Source of the DNA: Boswellia sacra
Taxonomy: Eukaryota; Streptophyta; Magnoliopsida; Sapindales; Burseraceae
DNA length: 64,000 nt
NCBI GenBank assembly: GCA_013180625.2
Contig: SNVD02009765.1
Span: 1-64,000 of the forward strand
Direction of reading: 5' to 3'
A program made the translations under genes and the position numbers. Positions 1 to 11,085 of the stretch are shown here, piece by piece. Within the stretch, counting starts at the first letter, position 1; every line of letters starts with the position of its first letter. The notes under the pieces are model-generated. The model was not told the origin of the DNA, ran no database searches, and was given only the letters and a program-made list of their open reading frames with translations.

Positions 1-2048
1 TCCCATGATTCAAAGTAAGTCCTCATGAAAGCCGGCAATTTTTATCTCTACAGATTATCTTCACAAATTTCAGTCAAATGTCTTCAAAGATGCAAACCCA
101 ATTCGGTATCTTCCCGCTCTACGTCATCCAACACTTTTCTGCCTTGATCTCTAGTATATAAAGATTTTTTAATCCTGGAATCAAAACCAATCTTATTCAA
201 CATTTCAATAAAAGTCTATTATTAAATTCATTTGATGAATAATATGGATTATGGAGATACATTAAAATTTTGCAGTTATGTCTAAAAGCTAAACATGATT
301 TTTAAGAACAAATTATATGTATTTATATTATATGATTGATATTATAGATATAGTATCAGTGTCCATACTATGATTTTGACTAGGGAATGAAAACAAATAC
401 TTTGCTTGGACTAATTAGTGAAGGGTTGTAAATGTAAACTATAACATGAAAGTAGTTGGGTGGAAGGTGATACGGAATAGACAGGTTAACAGTCTATCTC
501 TTGTCTTCATTCATTTACTATTCCTTTTCCCAAGTCATTTAAAACTCAATTTTGAATTGTCAAAGGTAGAAAAATTAATTAAGTATTAAAGGCAAGTTGT
601 TGTTTACTGGAAAGAAATCTTTGCCGAGTCCTTATCGGACAAATTAATTCATGCATAGGAGGAATCACAAGTCATAAGTCAACATGACTGAGTGTGAGTT
701 TGACTCTTACTGCTGTATAACATCTTTTATTTCACAACTAATTATAATTATTTTGATATTTGATAAACTCTTTTAAAATTTATTATTCAAGAAGTTATCA
801 TACCAAAAATCTAATTTTATATCAAATCATAAAAATAGATAGAGGGTAACTTTTAAAAATTGATTTTGAAAAGCTAAAATTTTGATAAATCAAAATATTA
901 AAATTATTCTATTCAAATAATAAAACTCCAAAAATATCCTTTAATATAAAATTTTTAAATTAATAATTAATTACTATATTACAAAATACAAAATTATTAA
1001 GATTCATTTTGTTAACTTCATTTCTGTAAAAATAAAATAGTGGTTGTCGTCAACTGTCAGTTGTGCGGCGCGTTTGACCACACTGCCACCATCAAAACAT
1101 TCATCATCGATCGATATGCTAAGATCCATTCACGTCATTGTCATTCAAGTCTAAGTCTCTTGTGAATGGGATCAGACGTTTAAAATTTCATTTAAATTTT
1201 TATATTTTTATAAAAATTGTATAAAAATATAAATGAATATATAAAAGTTGAAAATAAAAATATAAAAATTATAAATGAATCTTTCTATACTATTTACAAC
1301 TTTTGTTTGGTTTACAATAAAAATTATAAATGAATCTTTATATAATATTTATAACTTTTATTCGATTTATAATTTTTATATACTTATTTATAATTTTTAT
1401 ATAAATTTTTGTAAAAGGTATCTGTATATTTGATGTACCTAAACATTTCCCTTCATCTGAGAAAGTACAGCGATAGAGATACGGTTTTGTGGCAGCAGAG
1501 GAGAAAGAATACGGGTCGAAGATGTCAGCGAAAGAAGACAAGATGTGAGTTGTTAGGATATCTATTTTAAAACATTTTCCTCCGTTTGACGAAGTACAGT
1601 GATATAGATAAGGCTTTACGGCAGTAGAGGAGGAAGAATAAGAGTTGAAGATAAGTGAAAGAAAGATGTGATGTGAGTTATTAGGATATCTATTTTAAAA
1701 TCTGAATTTCGATTTCATAAAATAATAATATTAAAAGATTAAGATGATATTTTAACTCAGATTTGATCTATTCTAATCTTTAGATAAATTACTTCAATTC
1801 ATTAGTCTACATGTTTAAACCTACCTTTAATTTATAGTCATTGTCACCATGTGAATGATTGACGAGCGGAAATTTTTTCTATCATCTCATGACAAATATA
1901 AAAAGAAGGCCACAATAAATGTTAAAAATTTTTCACAGAAGTTTTGTAGAAGTACTCTTTTGGATCGAATTATATGACATGAATAAGTTAGAATTTCCCA
2001 TTTAATTGGGTTTATGTGAACTTTACAGGATATGATTGTCCGACATAT
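1..2048. repeat. Left arm of a 4.2-kb inverted repeat
   Basis: This segment is the reverse complement of 2164-4221 with few substitutions and small indels. Base 1 pairs with base 4221, so the arm may continue to the left of the window. A 67-codon open frame at 1338-1541 (-) has an identical twin at 2676-2879 (+), which shows how little the arms have diverged. I do not regard that frame as a gene: its second half is AT-rich Ile/Lys sequence, and its first half is one unit of an internal tandem repeat. Confidence 0.95.
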
Positions 2049-2163
2049 ATGTTAGAATTTCCCATTTAATTGGGTTTATGTGAACTTTATTGGCGTAAAT
2101 TTCCTTCAAACCTCAGAAAGATAATAAAAATTAAAATATCAAAAGCATTTAATTTAACCATAG
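1987..2163. repeat. Palindrome centre and spacer with a 39-bp direct duplication
   Basis: The arms stop pairing at about 2048 and 2164, leaving a spacer of about 115 bp. A 39-bp block at 1987-2025, inside the left arm, is repeated at 2051-2089, inside the spacer. The right arm has only one matching copy, near 2187-2226. The extra copy may mark the junction made when the palindrome formed. No coding potential is seen. Confidence 0.85.
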
Positions 2164-4221
2164 ATATGTCGGACAATCATATCCTGTAAAGTTCACATAA
2201 ACCCAATTAAATGGGAAATTCTAACTTATTCATGTCATATAATTCGATCCAAAAGAGTACTTCTACAAAACTTCTGTGAAAAATTTTTAACATTTATTGT
2301 GGCCTTCTTTTTTATATTTGTCATGAGATGATAGAAAAAATTTACCGCTCGTCAATCATTCACATGGTGACAATGACTATAAATTAAAGGTAGGTTTAAA
2401 CATGTAGACTAATGAATTGAAGTAATTTATCTAAAGATTAGAATAGATCAAATCTGAGTTAAAATATCATCTTAATCTTTTAATATTATTATGTTTATGA
2501 AATCGAAATTCAGATTTTAAAATAGATATCCTAATAACTCACATCACATCTTTCTTTCACTGTTATCTTCAACTCTTATTCTTCCTCCTCTACTGCCGTA
2601 AAGCCTTATCTATATCACTGTACTTCGTCAAACGGAGGAAAATGTTTTAAAATAGATATCCTAACAACTCACATCTTGTCTTCTTTCGCTGACATCTTCG
2701 ACCCGTATTCTTTCTCCTCTGCTGCCACAAAACCGTATCTCTATCGCTGTACTTTCTCAGATGAAGGGAAATGTTTAGGTACATCAAATATACAGATACC
2801 TTTTACAAAAATTTATATAAAAATTATAAATAAGTATATAAAAATTATAAATCGAATAAAAGTTATAAATATTATATAAAGATTCATTTATAATTTTTAT
2901 TGTAAACCAAACAAAAGTTGTAAATAGTATAGAAAGATTCATTTATAATTTTTATATTTTTATTTTTAACTTTTATATATTCATTTATAATTTTTATACA
3001 AATTTTTACAAAAATATAAAAATTTAAATGAAACTTTAAACGTCTGATCCCATTCACAAGAGACTTACTTGAATGACAATGACGTCAATGGATCTTAGCA
3101 TATCGATCGACGATGAATGTTTTGATGGTGGCAGTGTGGTCAAACACGCCGCACAACTGACAGTTGACGACAACCACTATTTTATTTTTACAGAAATGAA
3201 GTTAACAAAACGAATCTTAATAATTTTGTATTTTGTAATATAGTAATTAATTATTAATTTAAAAATTTTAATATTAAAGGGTATTTTTGGAGTTTTATTA
3301 TTTGAATAGAATAATTTTAGTATTTTAATCTATCAAAATTTTAGCTTTTCAAAATCAATTTTCAAAAGTTTCCCTCTATCTATTTTTATAATTTGATATA
3401 AAAATAGATTTTTGGTATACTAATTTCTTGAATAATAAATTTTAAAAGAGCTTATCAAATATCAAAATAATTATAATTAGTTGTGAAATAAAAGATGTTA
3501 TACAGCAGTAAGAGTCAAACTCACACTCAGTCATGTTGACTTATGACTTGTGATTCCTCCTATGCATGAATTAATTTGTCCGATAAGGACTCGGCAAAGA
3601 TTTCTTTCCAGTAAACAACAACTTGCCTTTAATACTTAATTAATTTCTCTACCTTTGACCATTCAAAATTGAGTTTTAAATGACTTGGGAAAAGGAAGAG
3701 TAAATGAATGAAGACAAGAGATAGATTGTTAACCCGTCTATTCCGTATCACCTTCCACCCAACAACTTTCATGTTATATTTTACATTTACAACCCTTCAC
3801 TAATTAGTCCAAGCAAAGTATTTGTTTTCATTCCCTAGTCAAAATCATAGTATGGACACTGATACTATATCTATAATATCAATCATGTAATATAAATACA
3901 TATAATTTGTTCTTAAAAATCATGTTTAGCTTTTAGACATAATTACAAAATTTTAATGTATCTCCATAATCGATATTATTCATCAAATGAATTTAATAAT
4001 AGGCTTTTATTGAAATGTTGAATAAGATTGGTTTTGATTCCAGGATTAAAAGAACTTTATATACTAGAGATCAAGGCAGAAAAGTGTTGCTTGGATGACG
4101 TAGAGCGGGAAGATACCGAATTGGGTTTGCATCTTTGAAGACATTTGACTGAAATTTGTGAAGATAATCTGTAGAGATAAAAATTGCCGGCTTTCATGAG
4201 GACTTACTTTGAATCATGGGA
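2164..4221. repeat. Right arm of the 4.2-kb inverted repeat
   Basis: This is the mirror of 1-2048. It ends at 4221, where ordinary AT-rich sequence begins, but because the left outer end is off the window no target-site duplication can be tested. No transposase, reverse transcriptase or other domain is visible in the arm or the spacer. It could be a fold-back element, a long-TIR Mutator-like element, or a simple inverted duplication. Confidence 0.93.
2527..2775. repeat. Diverged tandem pair of about 120 bp inside each arm
   Basis: Two adjacent units share the order: CTCACATC, a stretch of TCTTTC, a CTTCGACCCGTATTC-like run, TCCTCCTCTGCTGCC, then CGCTGTACTTCGTC and AAATGTTT. The first unit is at about 2527-2648 and the second at about 2658-2775. 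The mirrored pair sits at about 1440-1690. The tandem duplication therefore predates the inverted duplication. The 67-codon frame lies mainly in the second unit. Confidence 0.7.
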
Positions 4222-5115
4222 AACTTATTGATCATCTTATATTGATCAACAAATCAAATAATCTAACAGTAATACCAGTTTCTAACAATCAATTCTCTTA
4301 CAACAATAACTACAGCTTATAACTTTTTGACTTTAACCCATGTAATAACGTGAAGCACGATCACCAACCAGTAAGAAACATAGGAGGGCCACAGCTACTA
4401 AGAAGCTTTAATATAATTAATTAATCAATTCCACTATCGGTTCATTTGTTAAGGTAATTTTGCAATCAATTTTTAATTGCCTTAAAACGATGCATCTACC
4501 TATTTTGTTGCCCCCTAAATTCTATATTAAAACAAAGTAACTGTTTGAGTTCATCCTAAAAAACCATTTAAAAGGAAATGATTTGGTAATTAATTCAATG
4601 ACTTTTCAAACTTAATAAAATTCCAAGCATTTGTGCTGCCAAATAATTTTTATGCTCGCAGATAGTGTGTAAATACAATGGCAAATGACCAATTTTCAAT
4701 TTAAAACAATTATTTGACTAACAAGAAACTTACAACAATAGCAGATACATAGTTTACAGTGGGCAAAAGATAAATATAATTTATGATTATATAAAAATAT
4801 TAATATTGAAAATTAAGTTATTATAAATTAAATGGACTAATATAGTAATTTTGTCTTAAAATATAAGCGACAAAGTCTTATACAAACATTGGAATTTTAT
4901 AAATTTGAGAGTAAAAAATAAACTAAACCAAGTTACAGTTATAAAATCTTAAAAAATTAATCTAAAAAAAGAAAGATTTTAAAAATATAGGAATTACATG
5001 TCAATGACTCGTTACTGCAAATGTAGACAGTTTTGGTAGATGACTGAGTTCCAACCTCTTCAATTTAGGGAAAGCCCAAAATTCCATACAATGCCAGCCT
5101 CAATAATTTCTTCCA
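4222..5115. other. AT-rich intergenic stretch, nothing recognised
   Basis: This is AT-rich sequence between the palindrome and the resistance-gene pseudogene. I see no long open frame, no terminal inverted repeats with target duplications, and no RNA gene. Confidence 0.5.
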
Positions 5116-7187
5116 TCAAGTATAAGATAGATATGAAATGAAACAATCACTACGGTAGTATGACAAAATATTTGAATCCAATATATATGTTGAATGATCT
5201 AAATTAAAGGTCTGAGCGAAAAATATTGACAAATATAAATAGTGAGGCCGGTCAACTGTGCCCACATCTCCACAATGAAGCTTAAAGGGCTCGTAAAATT
5301 CATCCAATTTTTGCTTTAGATCATTTGTAGGTGAACCTAACTGAACCCATTTATCTTGCCATAATTGTGGGCTATTATGGTTTTCCAAGCCAGTTACAAT
5401 CAATTTTATTAGTTGTGGAATACCACCATAGAAACCCATGATTTGCTTTGCCACTGCTCGAATTTCTGGATTATACTTCAAATCTTCACCCACTATTTCC
5501 CACAACTTTTCAGCATCTTTCCCAGACAATCCTATTACATTGATATGCTGATCTGCTTGCCCATAGATGCCTATGTGTCTACATGCAAATATCGCTCTTC
5601 CACATCTATGATTATGATGAATGCCAATTTTCCTTAAATCAATTTTTGCAGAAAGATCGTCAAGCGTCAGGTAGATAGCTCTTCTCACTCAACCATTCAG
5701 ATATCATGTCTAGTCTTTTAGTGGTAGACGCAGATGAAACTTCTGGAAAAGCTGAGTCATAAAAAGATATATTATAGATTAAGAATAAAAAATATATCAA
5801 TAAATAAAATTATACAATTTAGAATATAACATTATTAATCTTAACAATTTGTAAAAGAAAAATTATAATAATCGTATTAAAATTGAATCCACTTAATAAT
5901 ACATTAGAAAGTAACTCTGACATTCTCTGAAGCTTGAATGCTTTCTATAATTTATTATATATTAAAATTTTCAATATATGTAATCAAAAAATTTATGAGA
6001 AAGTGATCACCCTATATTTATGACAAACCTTAATCTTGACTATATGAGTAGTTGTAAATGATCATTAATTATAGTACAAATTGGAGAAGAAAATATAAGC
6101 ACTATTGTTCTATAAATTAACAAATTTGAATGCAATTGATCTTCTTTTCTTTATTAGTAAATGATTAAAAAAAAAGTGAATGACATCTCTTTATATAGGG
6201 TAATTATTATTAATATAGGAAATAGTTTCAAATAAAACCTTTTTATTATTTAATTGGGAAGTATTTCATAAAATTTAAAAGTAATTTAATTCATTTAATA
6301 TAATAACAACAAAAAATTTGTGAACCCACAAATTAAAATATCATTTATATTTTTATATTTAACTATATCAAATAAAAGAGACGGAGAGACCACATAGGAA
6401 ATTTATTATTTTATAATTATTCTGTTAATGTTTTAAAGAAAATATAGTGAATTTTTCTTTTTTTTTTTTACTCATGGGGCTCAGAAACAGATCCTCCACT
6501 GTTCACTTTGGAGATCGGTGCATCTCTCTGCATTTAAATTTAACAGTTCTTGTATATCCTTCTCTACTTCACGTTATAATGTCCGACAGTTATCAACAAA
6601 GTTTGATCAAATTAACGTGACTTTCCGACAGCATCATTAATTCCATTATTGTAGTTTTTCCAACTCTGGTCCCCATCTGCAAATTCTCTTCAATTCATCA
6701 TTTCTCTGGCACTTTTGCAGCATTTCCACAAGCTCAGTATATGTGGCCTCTCAGACAAAACATTCGTCGGGTCAATATCATCTTTTGGATATCTTACCTC
6801 TTCTGTTTTATTCATGATTTTTCTGCCAAGCCTCCAAGTTTAGAGAAGGGGCATAGGCCACAGCAGGATTTGCTGGTGTTATTATAATTGTCCTTCAAAG
6901 TTTGGATATCACCTTTAATCTGTTCGACCTTTTTGAGCCAGGTTTCACAGTTGCGCTTAATCCTCGACAGTTTTATTGTTTCTGTTCGCTTCATCATTTA
7001 TTTCCTTCTCTACATCACATAGAGATATCTCTTCACTTTGAAGATCAGCAAGGTTACCGCTTATATTCTTCACATAGCCAAATTGGTGATAAAACCATCT
7101 ACAAATGAAGTTGACATCTTTGCATAAGGATTAACCGCTGTAGCAACAGCCTGCTCGCCTGCCGGCATGCTAAAATGCTGCACCCAT
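5116..7187 (-). pseudogene. CC-NB-ARC resistance-gene pseudogene
   Basis: This is a broken N-terminal half of a CC-NBS-LRR immune receptor, read right to left. A start codon at 7185-7187 follows a TTTGCAG splice acceptor, the arrangement also seen at the other CC genes here. The coiled-coil part (7187-6812) changes frame several times; its recognisable pieces include YVKNISGNLADLQSEE and WLKKVEQIKGDIQTLK. A degenerate P-loop (MGTRVGKTT) is read at about 6652-6678. After a gap, 5688-5116 gives a kinase-2-like LTLDDL, then CGRAIFACR, then a GLPL-type FYGGIPQLIKLI, and the frame stops soon after. No LRR region is seen. The order of motifs matches NB-ARC, but frameshifts before the P-loop and before LTLDDL rule out a working protein. 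The 190-codon open frame at 5116-5688 opens only at a GTG. Confidence 0.85.
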
Positions 7188-8160
7188 CCTGCAAATATTG
7201 TAAAAAAATTGAATATTTCTAGAAAGGCTTTTACCTAGATACACAACATGTTACACCCGCCAAAAAAAAAAAAAAATGGAGGTGACTTTAAAAATGAGAA
7301 GCTACCATATATTCATCAGTAGTGAAACTGCTTCCATGAACACAATTCTGTACGCGATATAGTTAATAATCTCTCATTCTCATTGGTAAAATGTGTGTAA
7401 TCTCTTATTTTGTCTTTTGATTTTCAATTTATAAAATTTTATGATTATACGTATCACAGGACACCCAAAGTTTTTATGTTGTTGACAATCAAGTGATCCA
7501 TGCTAGATTAACATTTTACTGACTGTTCGACACCAGAAATTGTCATCCACAGCGTAGCTCCTATATATATTGTTTTAGAAAGACTGCAGGTTGCAGTTCT
7601 CCAACGCCAAGAAGATATTAATTTTACCTCACCGAGAACGAATACAATGGTACAAGATTCGGCACAAGATAAAAATATCAATTCTCTAAAACTCTATCTT
7701 CCGAAGTAAGTTACTTTTCCCTTAAAAGGACCAGACAGAAATATCTTTGCTTGTTTATGTCCTAAGAGGGAATAGTTTAGTCACGCTTGAAATTGATATT
7801 TCAATAAAAATCATAATAAATCAACTCTTTTAACGTAGAACGTAATGCATGCTACTACTTGCATACAGTTTGGAGAACACAAGTATATGTTTCCATTTGG
7901 ACAGTTGATCATTTGGTATTACTGTGTCACTGACTCACTGTGTCCTCAGCATAAAAAGTGCTTGCTCTCGTGAGCCACAGAGGCACCAATATCGTAATCG
8001 CCAATGATAGAGGACATTGCGAGGGGAAGGAATGGGCCTGAAACCCACTCTTGGGTCTTTTCCAGCGGACTGAATTCAAACAAAGACAAACTCGCGATTG
8101 GTTTTGAGTCCCTGGGAGCCTTGAACTTGAAGACTATAAAGATAGTAACTGACTACTCAA
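7188..8160. other. Upstream region of the pseudogene, nothing recognised
   Basis: This AT-rich stretch lies 5' of the CC-NB-ARC pseudogene and should contain its former promoter and 5' untranslated exon. I could not identify the exon with confidence. No other gene or bounded mobile element is visible. Confidence 0.4.
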
Positions 8161-8162
8161 TC

Positions 8163-9225
8163 TAGTTTGGGCCGGCTCAAGGGTTTTTGGGGTCCAAGGT
8201 GAAATTTATAAGTTGAACCTTTTATATTTAATTAAAATAATTATAAATTTAATTTTTAAAAAATATATTTTAACTAAAATTAATTTTTGTTATCTTTTGA
8301 GATGCAAAATCATTAATTAAATCTTTATATTCAAGTTTTTCTGCTACTTCTTTTTCGATAAACTATAAATTTATCAAGAGCTCCTTTTTGGATTCAATTA
8401 ATTTTTATGATTTTCTTTTTTTCTTAAGTTTTTCATATCCTGACTAATATTTCTAGTAGCCACATCTAAGATTTCTAAGACTAAATTATTAATTAACAAC
8501 AAGAAAACAAAAATAAGTAATAACTACAAATAAATAAATAAAATAACAGCTATAAAAATGAATAAATTAATAATATTGACAATAATCTAAAATTAATAAA
8601 AATATTAAAATATAAAACAAAAAGAAATTGGTTAGAAAGCTTAAGGAAGACTGGCAGAGCACTTGCACGTTTGGCTTACTAGTTGCATTCAACTTGGCTA
8701 GTAGCAATTTATTAGATTACTGAGACTAAATTACTAATTAACAACAAGCAAACACAATATAAAAGATAAGTACAAGAAATGAATAAATAAAATTATAAAA
8801 ATATGAACAAATTAATGATATGGACGATAATCTAAAATTAATAAAATATTAAAATATCAAACAATAAGTTACAGTAATTTGCAGTGGCTGGTGGGCCTAT
8901 TAATATATTAAATAATAAAAATAAAAATTTTGTTATTTTTATGTTGACATTTATTTATATTAAAATTTTAAAATAAAATGAAATTATTAAAAGAAATTTA
9001 CATGGGGCCTTCCCCCTCCAGATTTTGGGGCCTAGGAACTTTTAAAATAAATAAAATTATTTAAAATTTTTTTACATGGGGCCTTCCTCTTCAAATTCTG
9101 GGGCCTCGCTAACTTTTAAAATAAATAAAATTTTTTACATGAGGCCTTCCTCTCCAGATTCTAGGGCCTAGATAACTTTAAAATAAATAAAATTATTAAA
9201 AAAATTTTACATAGGGCCTCCCCAG
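8163..9225. repeat. Repeat-built AT-rich element, probably a decayed transposon
   Basis: Two internal repeat families are visible. A block of about 165 bp at about 8466-8635 recurs diverged at about 8716-8870. Four units of about 60-68 bp follow at about 8999-9222, each with ACATGGGGCCTTCC, a GGGGCCTAG-like run and TTTAAAATAAATAAAATT. The left edge has GGGCCGGCTCAAGG, which resembles the ends of some plant non-autonomous DNA elements, but I found no matching right end and no target duplication. No coding region is seen. Confidence 0.5.
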
Positions 9226-9972
9226 GTTATCTTGTTAATGTAGCTCCTAACGGCTCTTGTTAAAAGTCACTCAAACCACTCAAAATTTTAATCAAAATTT
9301 TAATCATTGGTTTATTAACCAGAGGGAATTTATCTCACTGAAACTCTCATTTCACAATCTCAACTTCACTTACAAAACAGGAAAAAAAAAAAAAATCTGG
9401 GTTCCACTGGTATCACTTCATAAACTTTAAAAAACAATTAAAAAAAGGCAAATCAGAATTATATTCGGGACTAATTTAAAAGGTTTGGTTTAAATGTTCT
9501 GTCTTGTATCAATACAGATTTAGCTATTTGGGTTGAGTACAGCTCTACCATAAATATAGAGTCTAGAACTAGAAGCACACATGAAATAGCCAATTATTTG
9601 AACAGAATTTATGACTACAAAATGCCATTCCTCCTTAAAGTTATCACTAACACGTAGAGCTATATATCTTTTGAAAACAATTTTTGTTTTCTTTTTAATT
9701 AACTTCCAAATATCTATAAAAGCAAATAGTTGAGCAAATCACACATCAATCAACCGAATGAAATTGAGAAAAGGAAAACTAAATAATCGAGTAACTAGAA
9801 AGAAAAGATAGTCCTGATCCGATCCTATAACATTTATTCTCTCAAAAGCATTTCAGCCCCATAGAGAAATCCGATACGTTATATCAATCATGAGACAAAG
9901 ATTTTTCTTCTGCAAAGCAAGCAAATCAGCTGAACAGGTTTCATGAAAAGAAAGAATGAAAAAAGATAGACG
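9226..9972. other. Left flank of the copia element, nothing recognised
   Basis: This is AT-rich sequence without an evident gene. It does not continue the CC-gene sequence found on the other side of the copia element at 15455, which matters for interpreting that insertion. Confidence 0.45.
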
Positions 9973-10360
9973 TGATGAGCTCATGCATGACATGCATGAG
10001 TTCTAGAACTATGATGAGCTCATGCATGACATGCAGAGCTTCTAGAACTCCCTCCCATGTCAAAGGGAGGTGAGGGTTAGGTGAACTACCCACCTAACTT
10101 GTTTGACAATGTAATACAGACTCCACTATAAATAGAAGACGTTCTACAAAGTTGTAATTATCTTTTATAGAGGACGTCCTGCAAAGTTGTAATTATCCCA
10201 GAGAGGAACTAAACCAGAGAGTTTATGAGTGAGAGAGCCAGGAGAGCTCCAGGATTAATTTAGGGGAGTTTTTGTGTAAATCTTGTATATCAATTTTCTT
10301 TGTTAATACAAGTTAATTTTCTCCCAAATTCTATTCTGAGTTTGAATCGCATCCCCAACA
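9973..10360 (+). repeat. 5' LTR of copia element 1
   Basis: The LTR is 388 bp and runs from TGATGAGCTC to ATCCCCAACA. Near its start about 50 bp is tandemly repeated (GATGAGCTCATGCATGACATGCA occurs twice in slightly different form). A TATA box, TATAAATA, is at 10127-10134. Just downstream a 36-bp block (GACGTYCTRCAAAGTTGTAATTAT) is also doubled. The 3' LTR lacks both duplications. Confidence 0.9.
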
Positions 10361-10362
10361 AG

Positions 10363-10375
10363 TGGTATCAGAGCC
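10363..10375 (+). promoter_or_regulatory. Primer-binding site, initiator tRNA-Met type
   Basis: TGGTATCAGAGCC begins two bases after the 5' LTR end. This is the standard plant copia primer-binding sequence, complementary to the 3' end of initiator methionine tRNA, and it fixes the element's orientation as plus. Confidence 0.9.
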
Positions 10376-11085
10376 TCGTTGAGCTCCTGGAACGTCAAAA
10401 CAGAGAGAAAAAATTCAGAGAAAATTTGTCTCCTGTTTCTGGAAAATTTCGATTTTTCGGAAAGTGTTCGAATTTCGAATTTGAAGTGTCCAGTGTGTTC
10501 GTGACGTCGTGTTGATCATTCTGTAATTTTCTGGTGATCAATCCGACGTTCATAGAAGCCGGACGTGCTACCAGCCTGAACTACGAGTGAGCTTCACTCG
10601 CTTCACGCGTCGCACGTGCCATCCAGAGGTTGAAGACGACCACGTTATCTGCCACGTCATCCGACACGTCAGCGCCCTTTTGCCAAGTTATCGTATCCAC
10701 GTCAGCAGAGCCACGTCATCAGGCCACATCAGAGCCACGTCATCGACACGTGTCCATCCGTTGTCACGTCAGCATATCTTTCTGAAATTCGTTTGACCCC
10801 TATATTTTTGGGTAATTACTTATGACCCCCTAAATTTCTAAAATTTCATTCAGTCCTTAGAAAATTTCAGTTTGGCCCCTGTAATTTTGATGAATAACAT
10901 TATGCCCCCTTAGTTTCTGAAATTTCAGTTTAGTCCTTAGAATTTCCAAGCTGAGTATTTACTGCATAAAAAGAATTTTTGAGCCCCGGAAGAGGCTATT
11001 CCACTATTTTTGACTGTTTCGGATGTAACGGTGGGTTCTGATTTTTGAAATTCAATTTCCATTTTAGTGAATTAATAATTCTAAA

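Noticed and set aside
1338..1541. Identical 67-codon frames in both palindrome arms (also 2676-2879) as a conserved gene
   Set aside because: Identity is explained by the inverted duplication. The frame covers one unit of a tandem repeat and then AT-rich Ile/Lys sequence.
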